From assembly GCA_029981435.1 (NCBI GenBank), contig JARRBB010000009.1, positions 1-41,259 of the forward strand: a stretch of 41,259 nt of DNA. The letters run 5' to 3'. Numbering within the stretch: the first letter of the stretch is position 1; the number at the start of each line of letters is the position of its first letter. This DNA is from Thermotogaceae bacterium (lineage in GTDB: Bacteria; Thermotogota; Thermotogae; B21-G9; HyVt-16). A model generated the notes under the pieces. It was not told where the DNA came from. It saw only the letters and a list, made by a program, of their open reading frames with translations, and ran no database searches. This document shows, piece by piece, positions 34,248 through 41,259 of this stretch. A program made the translations under genes and the position numbers.

Positions 34248-35766
34248 TTTTATCCCTCACTTCCTCTGAAGTGTTGTTTTTTATTGCCATAGAAAGAATT
34301 TTCTCTTCACTAAATTCTTCATGCGGAATTTCACCAACTACTTTCCCTTCTCTCATAACAACTATTCTGTCACATATGCTCATTAACTCCGGCATATACG
34401 AGGAGATGAACAGTACCCCGGCACCTTCCATCGCCAGATTGTTCATCAATTCGTATATCTCTTCTTTTGCACCTACATCTATACCATTCGTTGGTTCGTC
34501 CATTATGAACACTTTTGATTTGCTCGCAAGCCATTTAGCCACTACCACTTTCTGCTGATTTCCACCACTTAAATTACTTACAATCTGTTTCAAGGAAGGA
34601 GTTTTTATGGAAAGAATTTTTACAAAATTTCGAGCATTTTCAATTTCTTTTGAAAGACTTATAAATCCCATCTTTCCTATTTTTTCATAAACAGGCAGAT
34701 TTATGTTGTGCTTTACGTTGAGTTTTAAAGCCAGTCCGTGCTGTCTCCTGTCTTCTGGTATCAAACCAAGTCCAAGTTTAATAGCTCCTGAAGGGCTCTT
34801 TATTTTCACTTCTTTTCCCTCAACAAAAATCTTTCCGGAATCTATTGGATCAGCCCCAAAAATAGCCCTTGAGAGCTCTGTTCTTCCAGAACCAACCAGA
34901 CCATAAAGTCCCACAATTTCTCCCTCACGAACAGTCAAAGAGCAATTCTTCAACTTAAAATTGCTTAAATTCTCTATTCTCAGAACCTCTTTTCCTATGT
35001 TTTTATTTGGATTATAAAGATCTTTCTTTATTTCTCGACCAACCATCATTGAAATTAGCTCGTCTATATTAGTTTCGGATACTTCACGTTCACCGACCAC
35101 TTTTCCATCCTTCAAAACTAACGCAGTATCACAAAGTTCAAATATTTCTTCCAATCTGTGAGAAATGTATATTATTGATATTCCATTTTCTTTCAATTGC
35201 TTTATAACTCTGAAAAGTTCTTTAACTTCCCTTACAGCCAGAACCGCTGTAGGCTCATCGAATATCATAATTCTTGCGTTACGCGAAAGAGCTCTTGCAA
35301 TTGCAACCATCCCTTGCTGAGCTGCTGTGAGTTCTGATAGTTTCTGATCTGGAGAGATAACATCGGCGTATCCAATCTTATCGAGAACTTTCTCAGCTTC
35401 CTTGAACATCGTTTTTTTGCTTACAAATCCCCATTTTGAAGGTTCATTACCAAGCAATATGTTCTCAGCAACGGTGAGATGATTTGCAAGCACCAGGTTT
35501 TGATAGACCGCCGATATTCCAAGTTGTTCTGAGATTATTGGTGTCATCTTCTCGATTTTTTTTCCAAAAACAAAGATTTCACCACTATCTTGAGAATAAG
35601 CACCCGTTAAAATTTTTATCAAAGTGGATTTTCCAGCTCCGTTTTCTCCTACCAGTGCTTTCGCCTCTCCAGGTTTTAAATAAAAATCGACATCTTTAAG
35701 CGCCTGAACACCTGGAAAACTCTTGTTTATACCAACCATAGCTATTGCATTTTCAGTCGTGCTCAT
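34240..35766 (-). CDS. RbsA-type sugar ABC ATPase, two nucleotide-binding domains
   Basis: A 508-residue tandem ATPase. Domain one has GENGAGKSTLIK (38-49), the degenerate signature LTAAQQG and MIFDEPTAVL. Domain two, from about residue 255, has the altered P-loop GLVGSGRTEL, the full signature LSGGNQQKVVVAKWL and FIMDEPTNGIDVGAK. This asymmetry is normal for RbsA/MglA proteins. It energises the RbsC-type permease. ATG 35766 follows GAGGCGG. A terminator lies between the binding-protein gene and this one, so its level should be lower than that of the binding protein. Confidence 0.95.
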   Translation of the reverse strand: MSTTENAIAMVGINKSFPGVQALKDVDFYLKPGEAKALVGENGAGKSTLIKILTGAYSQDSGEIFVFGKKIEKMTPIISEQLGISAVYQNLVLANHLTVAENILLGNEPSKWGFVSKKTMFKEAEKVLDKIGYADVISPDQKLSELTAAQQGMVAIARALSRNARIMIFDEPTAVLAVREVKELFRVIKQLKENGISIIYISHRLEEIFELCDTALVLKDGKVVGEREVSETNIDELISMMVGREIKKDLYNPNKNIGKEVLRIENLSNFKLKNCSLTVREGEIVGLYGLVGSGRTELSRAIFGADPIDSGKIFVEGKEVKIKSPSGAIKLGLGLIPEDRRQHGLALKLNVKHNINLPVYEKIGKMGFISLSKEIENARNFVKILSIKTPSLKQIVSNLSGGNQQKVVVAKWLASKSKVFIMDEPTNGIDVGAKEEIYELMNNLAMEGAGVLFISSYMPELMSICDRIVVMREGKVVGEIPHEEFSEEKILSMAIKNNTSEEVRDKNE

Positions 35767-35793
35767 TCTACCGCCTCGCTTATATATATTTTT

Positions 35794-35828
35794 AAAAAAA
35801 GAGGTTGCGGGTTTCTATCCGCAACCTC
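35794..35828 (-). terminator. Intra-operon intrinsic terminator after the binding-protein gene
   Basis: Minus-strand GAGGTTGCGG (35828-35819) pairs with CCGCAACCTC (35810-35801) across an 8-nt loop, followed by seven T (35800-35794). It sits between the binding protein and the ATPase gene. Partial read-through would explain how the downstream genes are expressed while the binding protein is made in excess. Confidence 0.88.
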
Positions 35829-35836
35829 TTCACAAA

Positions 35837-36832
35837 TTACCAATCTTTATGGAATTCGATAGGTTTCAAACCTTCATCAGCTGCTCCGCTCTTTAACATT
35901 TCAGGAGTTACAACCATTATACCTGTATCGATTCTCTTGGCAACAGGGACAAAATTTCTTGCCATGACTGCGTATGCCACACCTGAATAACCCATTACCC
36001 ATGGTCTCTGAATTAGTATAGCGTCGAGATAACCATTTTCAAGTCCCCAGACTTCCTGTGGACCAGCATCGACGGCTACTGCTGCCAGACCTTTTTTGCC
36101 CATTATGTCAAGAGCCCTAACCATTTCATCACCGGTGTACTGGTTGTTGGCATATATACCTTTGAGATCTGGGTGGGCCGTCAGAAGATCCTGAACTATA
36201 CCTATAGTATTACCCTGTTTTCCCTGAGCATCTCTGAAATCTATAAGCTGTATACCTGGATATTTTTCTTTGAGTCTGTCAACGAATCCAGCCTTTCTTG
36301 CTTCAAGGGAGCCGACTCCAGACATGAAGGTTATTCCAGCAACTTTTCCTTCGGCTTTTCCAAATTTCTTAATCATTGCCTGTGCAAGGGCGTCAGCTGA
36401 TTGTTGACCGATAGCATAGTTATCGGAAGCAAGGAAGCTTACATAATTATCAGTATTGGCAGCTGAGTCGATTATGATAACTGGAATACCTTCTTTCATC
36501 GCTTTTTCGATACCCGGAACAAGCGCATCGGCAACTGTCGGAGCGATAACTATCGCATCTGGTTTCATTGAAATAGCTGTTTCCAGTATTGCAACTTGTT
36601 TGGCAACATCGGATTCACTTGTTGGTGATTGTGCGATCAGTTCAACTCCAAAGTGTTTGGCAGCTTTTTTAGCACCATCAAGAACAATTTGCCAGAACTC
36701 TGATTCGCTTGCTTTAACGATGAAAAAGACTCTCATCTTGTTTACAGGGACAGCTTTGTCAAAGGAAAAGCTCATTACAGATAGACCGACTAACAACATA
36801 ACGATTAATGAAAGCACTAACCCCTTCCTCAT
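35837..36832 (-). CDS. Periplasmic sugar-binding protein, RbsB-type
   Basis: A 331-residue type I periplasmic-binding protein (cluster 2). The signal peptide spans about 1-22 (MRKGLVLSLIVMLLVGLSV). The body has the family layout: FFIVKASESEFWQIVLDGAKKAA (N-lobe), LETAISMKPDAIVIAPT, PVIIIDSAAN, FASDNYAIGQQSA with one shift, then IQRPWVMGYSGV in the C-lobe. It delivers sugar to the RbsA/RbsC-type importer. ATG 36832 follows CAGGAGGTG. A short GC-rich hairpin (36856-36869) precedes the ribosome site. Ligand probably L-fucose or a fucosylated sugar. Confidence 0.93.
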   Translation of the reverse strand: MRKGLVLSLIVMLLVGLSVMSFSFDKAVPVNKMRVFFIVKASESEFWQIVLDGAKKAAKHFGVELIAQSPTSESDVAKQVAILETAISMKPDAIVIAPTVADALVPGIEKAMKEGIPVIIIDSAANTDNYVSFLASDNYAIGQQSADALAQAMIKKFGKAEGKVAGITFMSGVGSLEARKAGFVDRLKEKYPGIQLIDFRDAQGKQGNTIGIVQDLLTAHPDLKGIYANNQYTGDEMVRALDIMGKKGLAAVAVDAGPQEVWGLENGYLDAILIQRPWVMGYSGVAYAVMARNFVPVAKRIDTGIMVVTPEMLKSGAADEGLKPIEFHKDW

Positions 36833-36876
36833 AATAACACCTCCTGTAAATTTTTCCGGGTTTTCCCGGTTTTATC

Positions 36877-37917
36877 TTAAGCTATCTTTCTTACAGATTC
36901 ACGGATGACAAGCTCTGTTTTCAAAACTATTTTTGATATTCTGCTGGATTTGTTGTCTATCAAATCCAATATGAGAGTGCCTGCAATTTTCCCCATTTCA
37001 ATCACAGGCTGTTTTATAGTTGTTATGGTTGGAGTAACAAGCTCGTTTTCGACTATATCGTCAAAACCAACTATCGAAAGTTCATCTGGAACTTTTAAAT
37101 CAAGATCTTTTGCTGCTTTTAAGATCATTCTGGTTATAAAGTAGTTCGTTGCAAGTATCGCACTCGGTCTATGCTTTGAAGAAAGAACATCTACAATTGC
37201 TTTTTTGTAGTCTTCTTCTTTTGAAAACGTGGCACCGTCTATTACCCAATTCTGATTGAAGGGTAAATCGAAGATTTCACAGGCCCTTTTGAATCCTTCT
37301 AATCTTTCCTTAACTGTGTATATGTTACTTTTATACAGATATATGCCTAATTCCCTGTGCCCTAATTTTTTCAGATACTCAACTGCTTCAAATATCGCCT
37401 GTCTGTTGTCTATGGTTATGCTATCAAAATCGTCGTTGCTTTCAAGCAAGCGGTCATAAAAGACAACTTTTATCCCAAACTTTCTTGCTTTTCTGTACAG
37501 CGTTCTGTTGTTGTTGCCGTTTATATCCATCAACGGAGCTGCGACTATTCCATCAACACCGTGTTCTAGCAACCATTTAAGGTATATTTCCTCTTTCTTA
37601 ATATCTTCGTCGGTGTTGCAGACTATGAACTTGTAACCTCTGTGAAACAACACGTTTTCAAGCCCACTCATGAAGTCCTGAAAGAAAGGATTTTTTATAT
37701 CGGAAACGAGCAATCCTATCGTTTTGGTTTTACTCGTCTTCAAAGATTTAGCAGCTATGTTCGGTATATAACCGAGTTCTCGAGCCATGGATAAAATTTT
37801 GTTTCTCAAATCTCTGTTTACACCTGGCTTTCCACTTATAGCTCGAGATACCGTTGAAGAAGACACCCCTAATATTCTCGCTATATCATTTATCGTTACT
37901 TTCCTTTCGTTCTCCAT
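36877..37917 (-). CDS. LacI-family transcriptional regulator of the fucose operon
   Basis: A 346-residue LacI/GalR regulator, first gene of the fucose operon. Its helix-turn-helix is TINDIARILGVSSSTVSRAI (about 7-26), followed by RELGYIPNIAAKSL (hinge helix) and the sensor domain IGLLVSDIKNPFFQDFM. ATG 37917 follows GGGGA; the open frame extends upstream to 38130, but that part is the intergenic region and shows no coding character. The operator GCAATCGTTTGC overlaps the start of its own transcript, so it is probably autoregulated and induced by L-fucose or a derivative. Confidence 0.92.
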   Translation of the reverse strand: MENERKVTINDIARILGVSSSTVSRAISGKPGVNRDLRNKILSMARELGYIPNIAAKSLKTSKTKTIGLLVSDIKNPFFQDFMSGLENVLFHRGYKFIVCNTDEDIKKEEIYLKWLLEHGVDGIVAAPLMDINGNNNRTLYRKARKFGIKVVFYDRLLESNDDFDSITIDNRQAIFEAVEYLKKLGHRELGIYLYKSNIYTVKERLEGFKRACEIFDLPFNQNWVIDGATFSKEEDYKKAIVDVLSSKHRPSAILATNYFITRMILKAAKDLDLKVPDELSIVGFDDIVENELVTPTITTIKQPVIEMGKIAGTLILDLIDNKSSRISKIVLKTELVIRESVRKIA

Positions 37918-37929
37918 AGGAAAATCCCC

Positions 37930-37983
37930 GCAATCGTTTGCAATTTCATTGCTATTATAATGAAAATTTTTCTGTTTTGTCAA
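37930..37983 (-). promoter_or_regulatory. Promoter and LacI-type operator of the fucose operon
   Basis: Minus-strand TTGACA (37983-37978) and TATAAT (37959-37954) are 18 nt apart. Transcription should begin near 37947. Just downstream, 37930-37941 reads GCAATCGTTTGC on the plus strand, an imperfect palindrome with a central CG, the shape of a LacI-family operator. A second inverted repeat, GCAAT and ATTGC around GAA, partly overlaps it. Confidence 0.75.
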
Positions 37984-38005
37984 GTAAAATTTATCAAAAC
38001 TAGCA

Positions 38006-38170
38006 AAGAAGACACCATCTTCTATAAGGTGGAAGGGACTGTCCGAATTTAAGCCTGTGGACCATGTACTGACGGCGGAACGGAAGGAAAATTCTTCCGG
38101 TCTACGAGTCACCATGGGATGGTAATTCACGATAAACGTAATCCCACCTTATCTTTGGGTGGGATTTTTT
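38006..38170 (+). ncRNA. Candidate structured RNA with a competing terminator
   Basis: This 165-nt non-coding stretch folds well on the plus strand. ATAAGGTGG (38024-38032) is exactly complementary to CCACCTTAT (38144-38152), a 9-bp closing helix. Inside are GACT/AGTC (38037-38040, 38107-38110), GTCC/GGAC (38041-38044, 38059-38062) and CGGAAG/CTTCCG (38081-38086, 38094-38099). The 3' strand of the closing helix overlaps the 5' arm of the terminator at 38140-38166, so the two exclude each other, as in riboswitches and attenuators. No plus-strand gene follows at once; read-through would run antisense to the VIT1-type gene. The promoter is unclear (a weak TTGTCA at 37977). I cannot place it in a known RNA class. 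Confidence 0.5.
38140..38170 (+). terminator. Intrinsic terminator of the candidate RNA
   Basis: AATCCCACC (38140-38148) pairs with GGTGGGATT (38158-38166) across a 9-nt loop, with a run of six T (38165-38170). It points in the plus direction; there is no T-run for the minus strand, so it does not serve the VIT1-type gene. Confidence 0.85.
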
Positions 38171-38193
38171 ATACTTCGAAAACGCGTCAAATT

Positions 38194-39021
38194 TCAAACC
38201 ACGATTCCAAAAAACGTTCGCAAAACAAATCCTACAATATACGCAACAGCCGCAGAAGCACCACCAATTAAAAGCATTTCCAGGCCACCTATATACCATT
38301 TGACACTCGTTACTATCTGTCTTAAAGCTCCAACAGTGAAAAGAGCTATACCCGTTAAAAAGCAAGCTGACAAGAAAGGATACTGAGAGAAAAACTGCAC
38401 AAAGGAAGAAAAAACATAAGCAACAAGTGGCATAAATCCAGCGATAACAAATGAAAAGAAAGTGACAAGAGCACTTTTAAGCGGTGAAGTACCTTCGTCT
38501 TCAATCAAGCCGAGTTCTTCCGTCATCATGGTATCAACCCAGAGCTTTTTATCTGAAGTTATCACATCGACAACTTTTTTCAGCGTTTCACCTTCTATTC
38601 CTTTTTTTCTGTAAATCTCTTCTATTTCCTTTCTCTCGAATTCCGGGAAATTTTCAACTTCCCACATTTCCCTCTCTCTTTCACTTTTTATATAATCCCT
38701 TTCAGACTTTTCAGAAAGATAATCTCCAACTGCCATAGAAAAACCATCAGCGAATAAATTAGCAAAGCCGAGTATAAGGACTATTTTTGGATCAAGTTGA
38801 GCGCCAGCAACACCTGCAACTACAGCAAAAGTTGTCACTATCCCATCACTTGCACCATATATTGCAGGTCCTATGTACTTACCCTGTTCAACTTTGTGAT
38901 AAGGTTCATCCTCTATGTATTTGGGATCATGTGCCTTCAAAATCATCTCTTTGTCTTTTTTCTCATACGCCTTTCTTGCAACCTTCAATCTACTTTCTCT
39001 GAAAAAGCTCAAAAGTCCCAC
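38194..39021 (-). CDS. VIT1/CCC1-family metal transporter
   Basis: A 275-residue membrane protein of the vacuolar iron transporter family. After a short cytosolic N-terminus, segment one reads YIGPAIYGASDGIVTTFAVVAG (about 49-70), segment two LILGFANLFADGFSMAVGDYLS, then a charged metal-binding helical domain (about 100-180) and three further segments (for example VTFFSFVIAGFMPLVAYV). Eukaryotic homologues export iron or manganese from the cytosol. The start is GTG 39021 after GGGGTGATG. The nearby PerR-like regulator and peroxiredoxin suggest a shared theme of metal and oxidative stress, though they are separate transcripts. Confidence 0.88.
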   Translation of the reverse strand: MGLLSFFRESRLKVARKAYEKKDKEMILKAHDPKYIEDEPYHKVEQGKYIGPAIYGASDGIVTTFAVVAGVAGAQLDPKIVLILGFANLFADGFSMAVGDYLSEKSERDYIKSEREREMWEVENFPEFERKEIEEIYRKKGIEGETLKKVVDVITSDKKLWVDTMMTEELGLIEDEGTSPLKSALVTFFSFVIAGFMPLVAYVFSSFVQFFSQYPFLSACFLTGIALFTVGALRQIVTSVKWYIGGLEMLLIGGASAAVAYIVGFVLRTFFGIVV

Positions 39022-39085
39022 GTTTCATCACCCCACAATATCTTGATAGTTCTTAAGCTTTCCTACAACATCATAGTTGTTCTTT

Positions 39086-39157
39086 AAGATCCCTCGCATA
39101 CGCTCGGGATGACAGTTTCATAATGTCATTCCGAGGAACGAAGTGACGAGGAATCTT
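39086..39157. repeat. Foldback repeat of the dispersed GTCATTCCGAGGAA type
   Basis: Two imperfect inverted arms face each other: AAGATCCCTCG...CTCGGGATGACA (39086-39114) and TGTCATTCCGAGGAACG...GAGGAATCTT (39124-39157). The arm is similar to short repeats scattered in many bacterial genomes. It lies in the 333-bp gap upstream of the VIT1-type gene, which otherwise holds one more foldback and the terminator of the peroxiredoxin gene. Confidence 0.75.
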
Positions 39158-39202
39158 AAGATCCTTCACTTTGTTTAATACTACACAATGCACCACATTC
39201 AA

Positions 39203-39258
39203 TCAGGATGACATAGTACTTTGATTATTTCAAAATAACAATCTCTTCGTCATCCTGA
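39203..39258. repeat. Second foldback element of the same family
   Basis: TCAGGATGAC (39203-39212) and GTCATCCTGA (39249-39258) are perfect 10-bp inverted arms around an AT-rich centre. The arm is a variant of the GTCATTCCGAGGAA unit next to it. Confidence 0.65.
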
Positions 39259-39294
39259 GGAACTTCAGTGGAAAGATGAGACAATACATTCCCA

Positions 39295-39323
39295 TAAAAA
39301 ACGGGGACTGAACAAGTCCCCGT
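39295..39323 (-). terminator. Intrinsic terminator of the perR-prx transcript
   Basis: Minus-strand ACGGGGACT (39323-39315) pairs with AGTCCCCGT (39309-39301) across a 5-nt loop, with a run of T formed by the A stretch at 39296-39301. It follows the peroxiredoxin stop by about 30 bp. Confidence 0.9.
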
Positions 39324-39354
39324 TTCATTTGAAAGAGCAATCTATTTAATCGGG

Positions 39355-39990
39355 TTAGATTTTCTTATGACAGAACCACCAGTCATAACAATCGTATTCT
39401 TCTTTTCTCTTCTCAGCAGTTTCAACATCTGATGGTGGTGGTACAATTGCTTCATCTTTGACCAGTTCATTATCTGGCCAATTTGCTGGAAGAGCCACTC
39501 CTTTTTCATCAACAGTTTGAAGCCCTTTAACTATTCTGAGAATTTCATCCATATTTCTTCCAAGTTCCTGAGGATAATAAAGAACTGTTCTAAGGATTCC
39601 GTTTGGATCGATTACAAACACTGCTCTGACGGTATTTGTACCCATTGCTGGATGAATCATACCGTAAAGTTCCGCAATTTTTCCTCTGTCGTCGGCTATA
39701 ACAGGGAATTTGATCTCAACACCAAGATTTTCTTTGATCCATTCGACCCACTTGATGTGTGAAAACACCTGGTCGATGCTCAATCCTACAAGTTCTGTGT
39801 TCAGCTTTTTGAATTCATCATAACGTTTCTGAAAGGCATAAAATTCCGTTGTACATACCGGAGTGAAATCTGCTGGATGGCTGAACAAAACCACCCATTT
39901 CCCTTTGTAATCTTCTGGAAAATTGATGACTCCCTTAGTTGTTTTCGCAGTAAAAGATGGTACCTTCTCACCTATTAATGGTAAACTCAT
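39355..39990 (-). CDS. Peroxiredoxin, AhpC/Prx6-like
   Basis: A 211-residue thiol peroxidase. The peroxidatic cysteine is C46 in [28 protein letters not shown] and the extended C-terminal arm (after about residue 160) match the archaeal/Thermotoga type of Prx6-like decamers. The arm carries two further cysteines, C201 and C207, in CYDWWFC, which are placed to act as resolving or partner thiols. It reduces hydrogen peroxide and organic peroxides. ATG 39990 overlaps the stop of the upstream PerR-like gene as ATGA, with its AGGAGGTGG site inside that gene. Confidence 0.95.
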   Translation of the reverse strand: MSLPLIGEKVPSFTAKTTKGVINFPEDYKGKWVVLFSHPADFTPVCTTEFYAFQKRYDEFKKLNTELVGLSIDQVFSHIKWVEWIKENLGVEIKFPVIADDRGKIAELYGMIHPAMGTNTVRAVFVIDPNGILRTVLYYPQELGRNMDEILRIVKGLQTVDEKGVALPANWPDNELVKDEAIVPPPSDVETAEKRKEEYDCYDWWFCHKKI

Positions 39991-40406
39991 TTAAATCCAC
40001 CTCCTGTTTTTTCTAAACATTCCTTACATATTCCAACGATACAGTACTGAACACTCATAACCTTATGTCCTTCCACCTCATCTATCTCAAGTTCTGGAAG
40101 TTCTGCATGAATATCATAGACTTTCCGACACTCTGTACAATAAAAATGATGATGCTGTTTCTCTACAAAATCGTATCTCAAAGCATCAGGAGTTATTATT
40201 TCCTCCACAATTTTATTTTCTGACAGTAAATTCAGAGTGTTATAGACCGTTGCTCTCGATATTGTCGGAAAGTACTCTTTTATACTTTTATATATTTCAT
40301 CAGCTGATGGATGTACTCTATTTTTATCAAGATACTCAAGGACTTTTATTCTGTGTATAGTTGGTTTTATGTTTTTCTTTCTCAAGATTTGCATATAAGA
40401 CTTCAT
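39987..40406 (-). CDS. perR: PerR-like Fur-family regulator
   Basis: A 139-residue Fur-family repressor: winged helix ([13 protein letters not shown], about 49-61) then a dimerisation domain with two zinc-site CXXC pairs (C90/C93 and C127/C130). Aligned by eye with B. subtilis PerR, the regulatory-site residues D79, H85, H87 and D98 are kept, and D98 matches the aspartate that marks PerR rather than Fur. The position of PerR H37, one of the oxidised ligands, is Ile20, with a histidine two residues earlier (H18). The operon with peroxiredoxin supports a peroxide-sensing role. ATG 40406 with AGGTG is preferred to the longer frame, which runs into the promoter. Confidence 0.85.
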   Translation of the reverse strand: MKSYMQILRKKNIKPTIHRIKVLEYLDKNRVHPSADEIYKSIKEYFPTISRATVYNTLNLLSENKIVEEIITPDALRYDFVEKQHHHFYCTECRKVYDIHAELPELEIDEVEGHKVMSVQYCIVGICKECLEKTGGGFK

Positions 40407-40443
40407 ATAAACACCTACTTTTATTTTTATTTTGTTCATCTTT

Positions 40444-40472
40444 ATTATACATATAAATTTATACTTTGTCAA
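40444..40472 (-). promoter_or_regulatory. Consensus promoter with Per/Fur-type palindrome
   Basis: Minus-strand TTGACA (40472-40467) and TATAAT (40449-40444) are 17 nt apart. The spacer contains the perfect palindrome TATAAATTTATA (40452-40463), a plausible Per-box core, so the repressor would bind between the two promoter elements and control its own operon. Confidence 0.8.
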
Positions 40473-40523
40473 TATTTATATCAAATCTTTATCATGAACT
40501 GTATATTTTTCACAACGCTGTAA

Positions 40524-40551
40524 TTCAAAGTTTTTTGTCTGAAGTTATAAT
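40524..40551 (+). promoter_or_regulatory. Probable promoter of the MATE gene
   Basis: TTCAAA (40524-40529) and TATAAT (40546-40551) are 16 nt apart. AAGGAGGAG (40583-40591) precedes ATG 40594. Confidence 0.5.
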
Positions 40552-40593
40552 AATTTCGATATCAAACTAAAGGAGAAAATCAAGGAGGAGCTT

Positions 40594-41259
40594 ATGGAAA
40601 AACAGACAAGAGGCATTCAACTTTTAAGAGGAGATCCCAAAAAAGCAATATTGAGACTGGCTTTTCCAATGATGGCCGCCATGCTTATTCAGGCACTTTA
40701 CAACCTCGTTGATGGTATATGGGTTGCCGGTCTTGGCCCTCAAGCCCTTGCGGCCATAGGACTTTTCTTCCCAATTTTGATGATAATTCTTTCGTTTGCA
40801 GGTGGAGTTAGTGTTGGTGTCAGCTCAGCAATATCAAGAAAAATTGGAGAAAAGAATAAAGAAGAGGCAGACAGTGCTGCAATACATTCTGTTATCCTTG
40901 CGCTTTCTTTTGGTATTGTAGCAACTGTTGTTGTTTTGCCTTTGATAGATTCTATACTCAAACTCACAGGTGCAACCAATGAAACACTTAAATTATCTGT
41001 TGACTATTCAAACATTCTCCTTCTGGCTGTAACACTTCTAATGTTTAACAACGTCGCAAATGGTATTTTAAGAGGCGAAGGCGATACCAAAAAATCGATG
41101 TACGCCATAACTTTTGGAGCAGTTTTGAACATATTTCTGGATCCATTATTCATATATGTTCTTAAATTTGGAGTAAAAGGTGCTGCGTATGCAACAGTCA
41201 TATCGATAGCAGCATCAACCATTCTGATGTCTTACTGGTTGTTTATAGCTAAAAACACA
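40594..41259 (+). CDS. MATE-family efflux transporter, N-terminal part
   Basis: The first 222 codons of a MATE transporter; the gene leaves the window at the right edge. It starts with a cytosolic leader and RGDPKKAILRLAFPMMAAMLIQALYNLVDGIWVAGLG, of which PMMAAMLIQALYNLVDGIWV is the first membrane segment and family signature. Later blocks are VSVGVSSAISRKIGE, NGILRGEGDTKKSMYAITFGA and LNIFLDPLFIYV, the usual MATE pattern of the first six to seven segments. These proteins export drugs or metabolites using sodium or proton gradients; the substrate is unknown. ATG 40594 has a strong AAGGAGGAG site. Confidence 0.92.
   Translation, partial: MEKQTRGIQLLRGDPKKAILRLAFPMMAAMLIQALYNLVDGIWVAGLGPQALAAIGLFFPILMIILSFAGGVSVGVSSAISRKIGEKNKEEADSAAIHSVILALSFGIVATVVVLPLIDSILKLTGATNETLKLSVDYSNILLLAVTLLMFNNVANGILRGEGDTKKSMYAITFGAVLNIFLDPLFIYVLKFGVKGAAYATVISIAASTILMSYWLFIAKNT

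Noticed and set aside
36856-36869. Terminator between the fucose LacI gene and the binding-protein gene
   Set aside because: The CCGGG/CCCGG hairpin has no T-run on the minus strand, so it is unlikely to stop the operon transcript.
37918-38130. N-terminal extension of the fucose-operon LacI protein
   Set aside because: The added 71 residues cover the promoter, operator and RNA candidate; ATG 37917 has a ribosome site and the standard LacI start.
38006-38170. 6S RNA, SRP RNA, tmRNA or tRNA
   Set aside because: The rod with a single central bubble of 6S RNA, the SRP core motif, a CCA-ending acceptor stem and the T-loop motif are all absent.
1-41259. CRISPR arrays, insertion sequences, prophage or rRNA genes
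   Set aside because: No regularly spaced direct repeats, transposase, integrase, phage structural gene or rRNA segment could be seen.

Overview
The window looks like the chromosome of a thermophilic, AT-rich member of the Thermotogota, most like Pseudothermotoga. The pointers are a phosphoglycerate kinase-triosephosphate isomerase fusion, a rod-like outer-membrane protein of the Omp-alpha type (SLH domain, coiled coil, C-terminal membrane anchor), many sugar ABC transporters with glycosidases, strong G-rich Shine-Dalgarno sites and consensus sigma-70-type promoters. The assignment rests on gene content alone; no rRNA or tRNA is present.

Layout. (1) About 1-7970, minus strand: a galactoside-utilisation operon. 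A perfect consensus promoter with a 48-bp palindromic operator leads into a sugar-binding protein, a MalF-type permease, a MalG-type permease broken by an in-frame TAG, a GH36 alpha-galactosidase, a LacI-family regulator, a GH63-like glycosidase and the start of a GH2 beta-galactosidase cut by the window edge. (2) 8000-16440, plus strand: a divergent sugar isomerase/epimerase-like gene; an envelope group (PEGA-repeat protein, Omp-alpha-like protein, polytopic membrane protein); a run with yqeY, a GlmL-family B12-mutase reactivase and an SDH-type membrane serine protease; and an MFS transporter interrupted by an in-frame TGA. (3) 16468-24270, minus strand: pgk-tpi fusion with an A10 slippage tract at the domain junction, an unrecognised helical protein, and the SbcC/SbcD nuclease pair. 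(4) 24297-28534, plus strand: a tightly coupled four-gene operon of an opine-dehydrogenase-like protein, a fused B12-dependent mutase-like protein, ribulose-phosphate 3-epimerase and a ComB-like phosphatase. (5) 28536-29930: a PelF-type glycosyltransferase. (6) 30020-37983, minus strand: an L-fucose operon (LacI regulator, RbsB/A/C-type ABC importer, GH29 fucosidase, fucose isomerase, fucose mutarotase). (7) 38006-41259: a candidate plus-strand structured RNA with its own terminator, a VIT1/CCC1-type transporter, foldback repeats, a PerR-like regulator coupled to a peroxiredoxin, and the start of a MATE transporter.

How the parts fit. The two sugar operons each encode uptake, extraction of the monosaccharide and their own LacI-type repressor. 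The most interesting metabolic unit is the opine-dehydrogenase/B12-mutase pair, for which a GlmL-type reactivase lies about 11 kb away; its substrate cannot be told from the sequence. Other unusual points are a hairpin that appears to bridge a Shine-Dalgarno site to a distant start codon (6544-6595), the homopolymer at the PGK/TIM junction, two transporter genes each with one premature stop explicable by a C:G to T:A change, and an RNA whose closing helix competes with its terminator (38024-38170).
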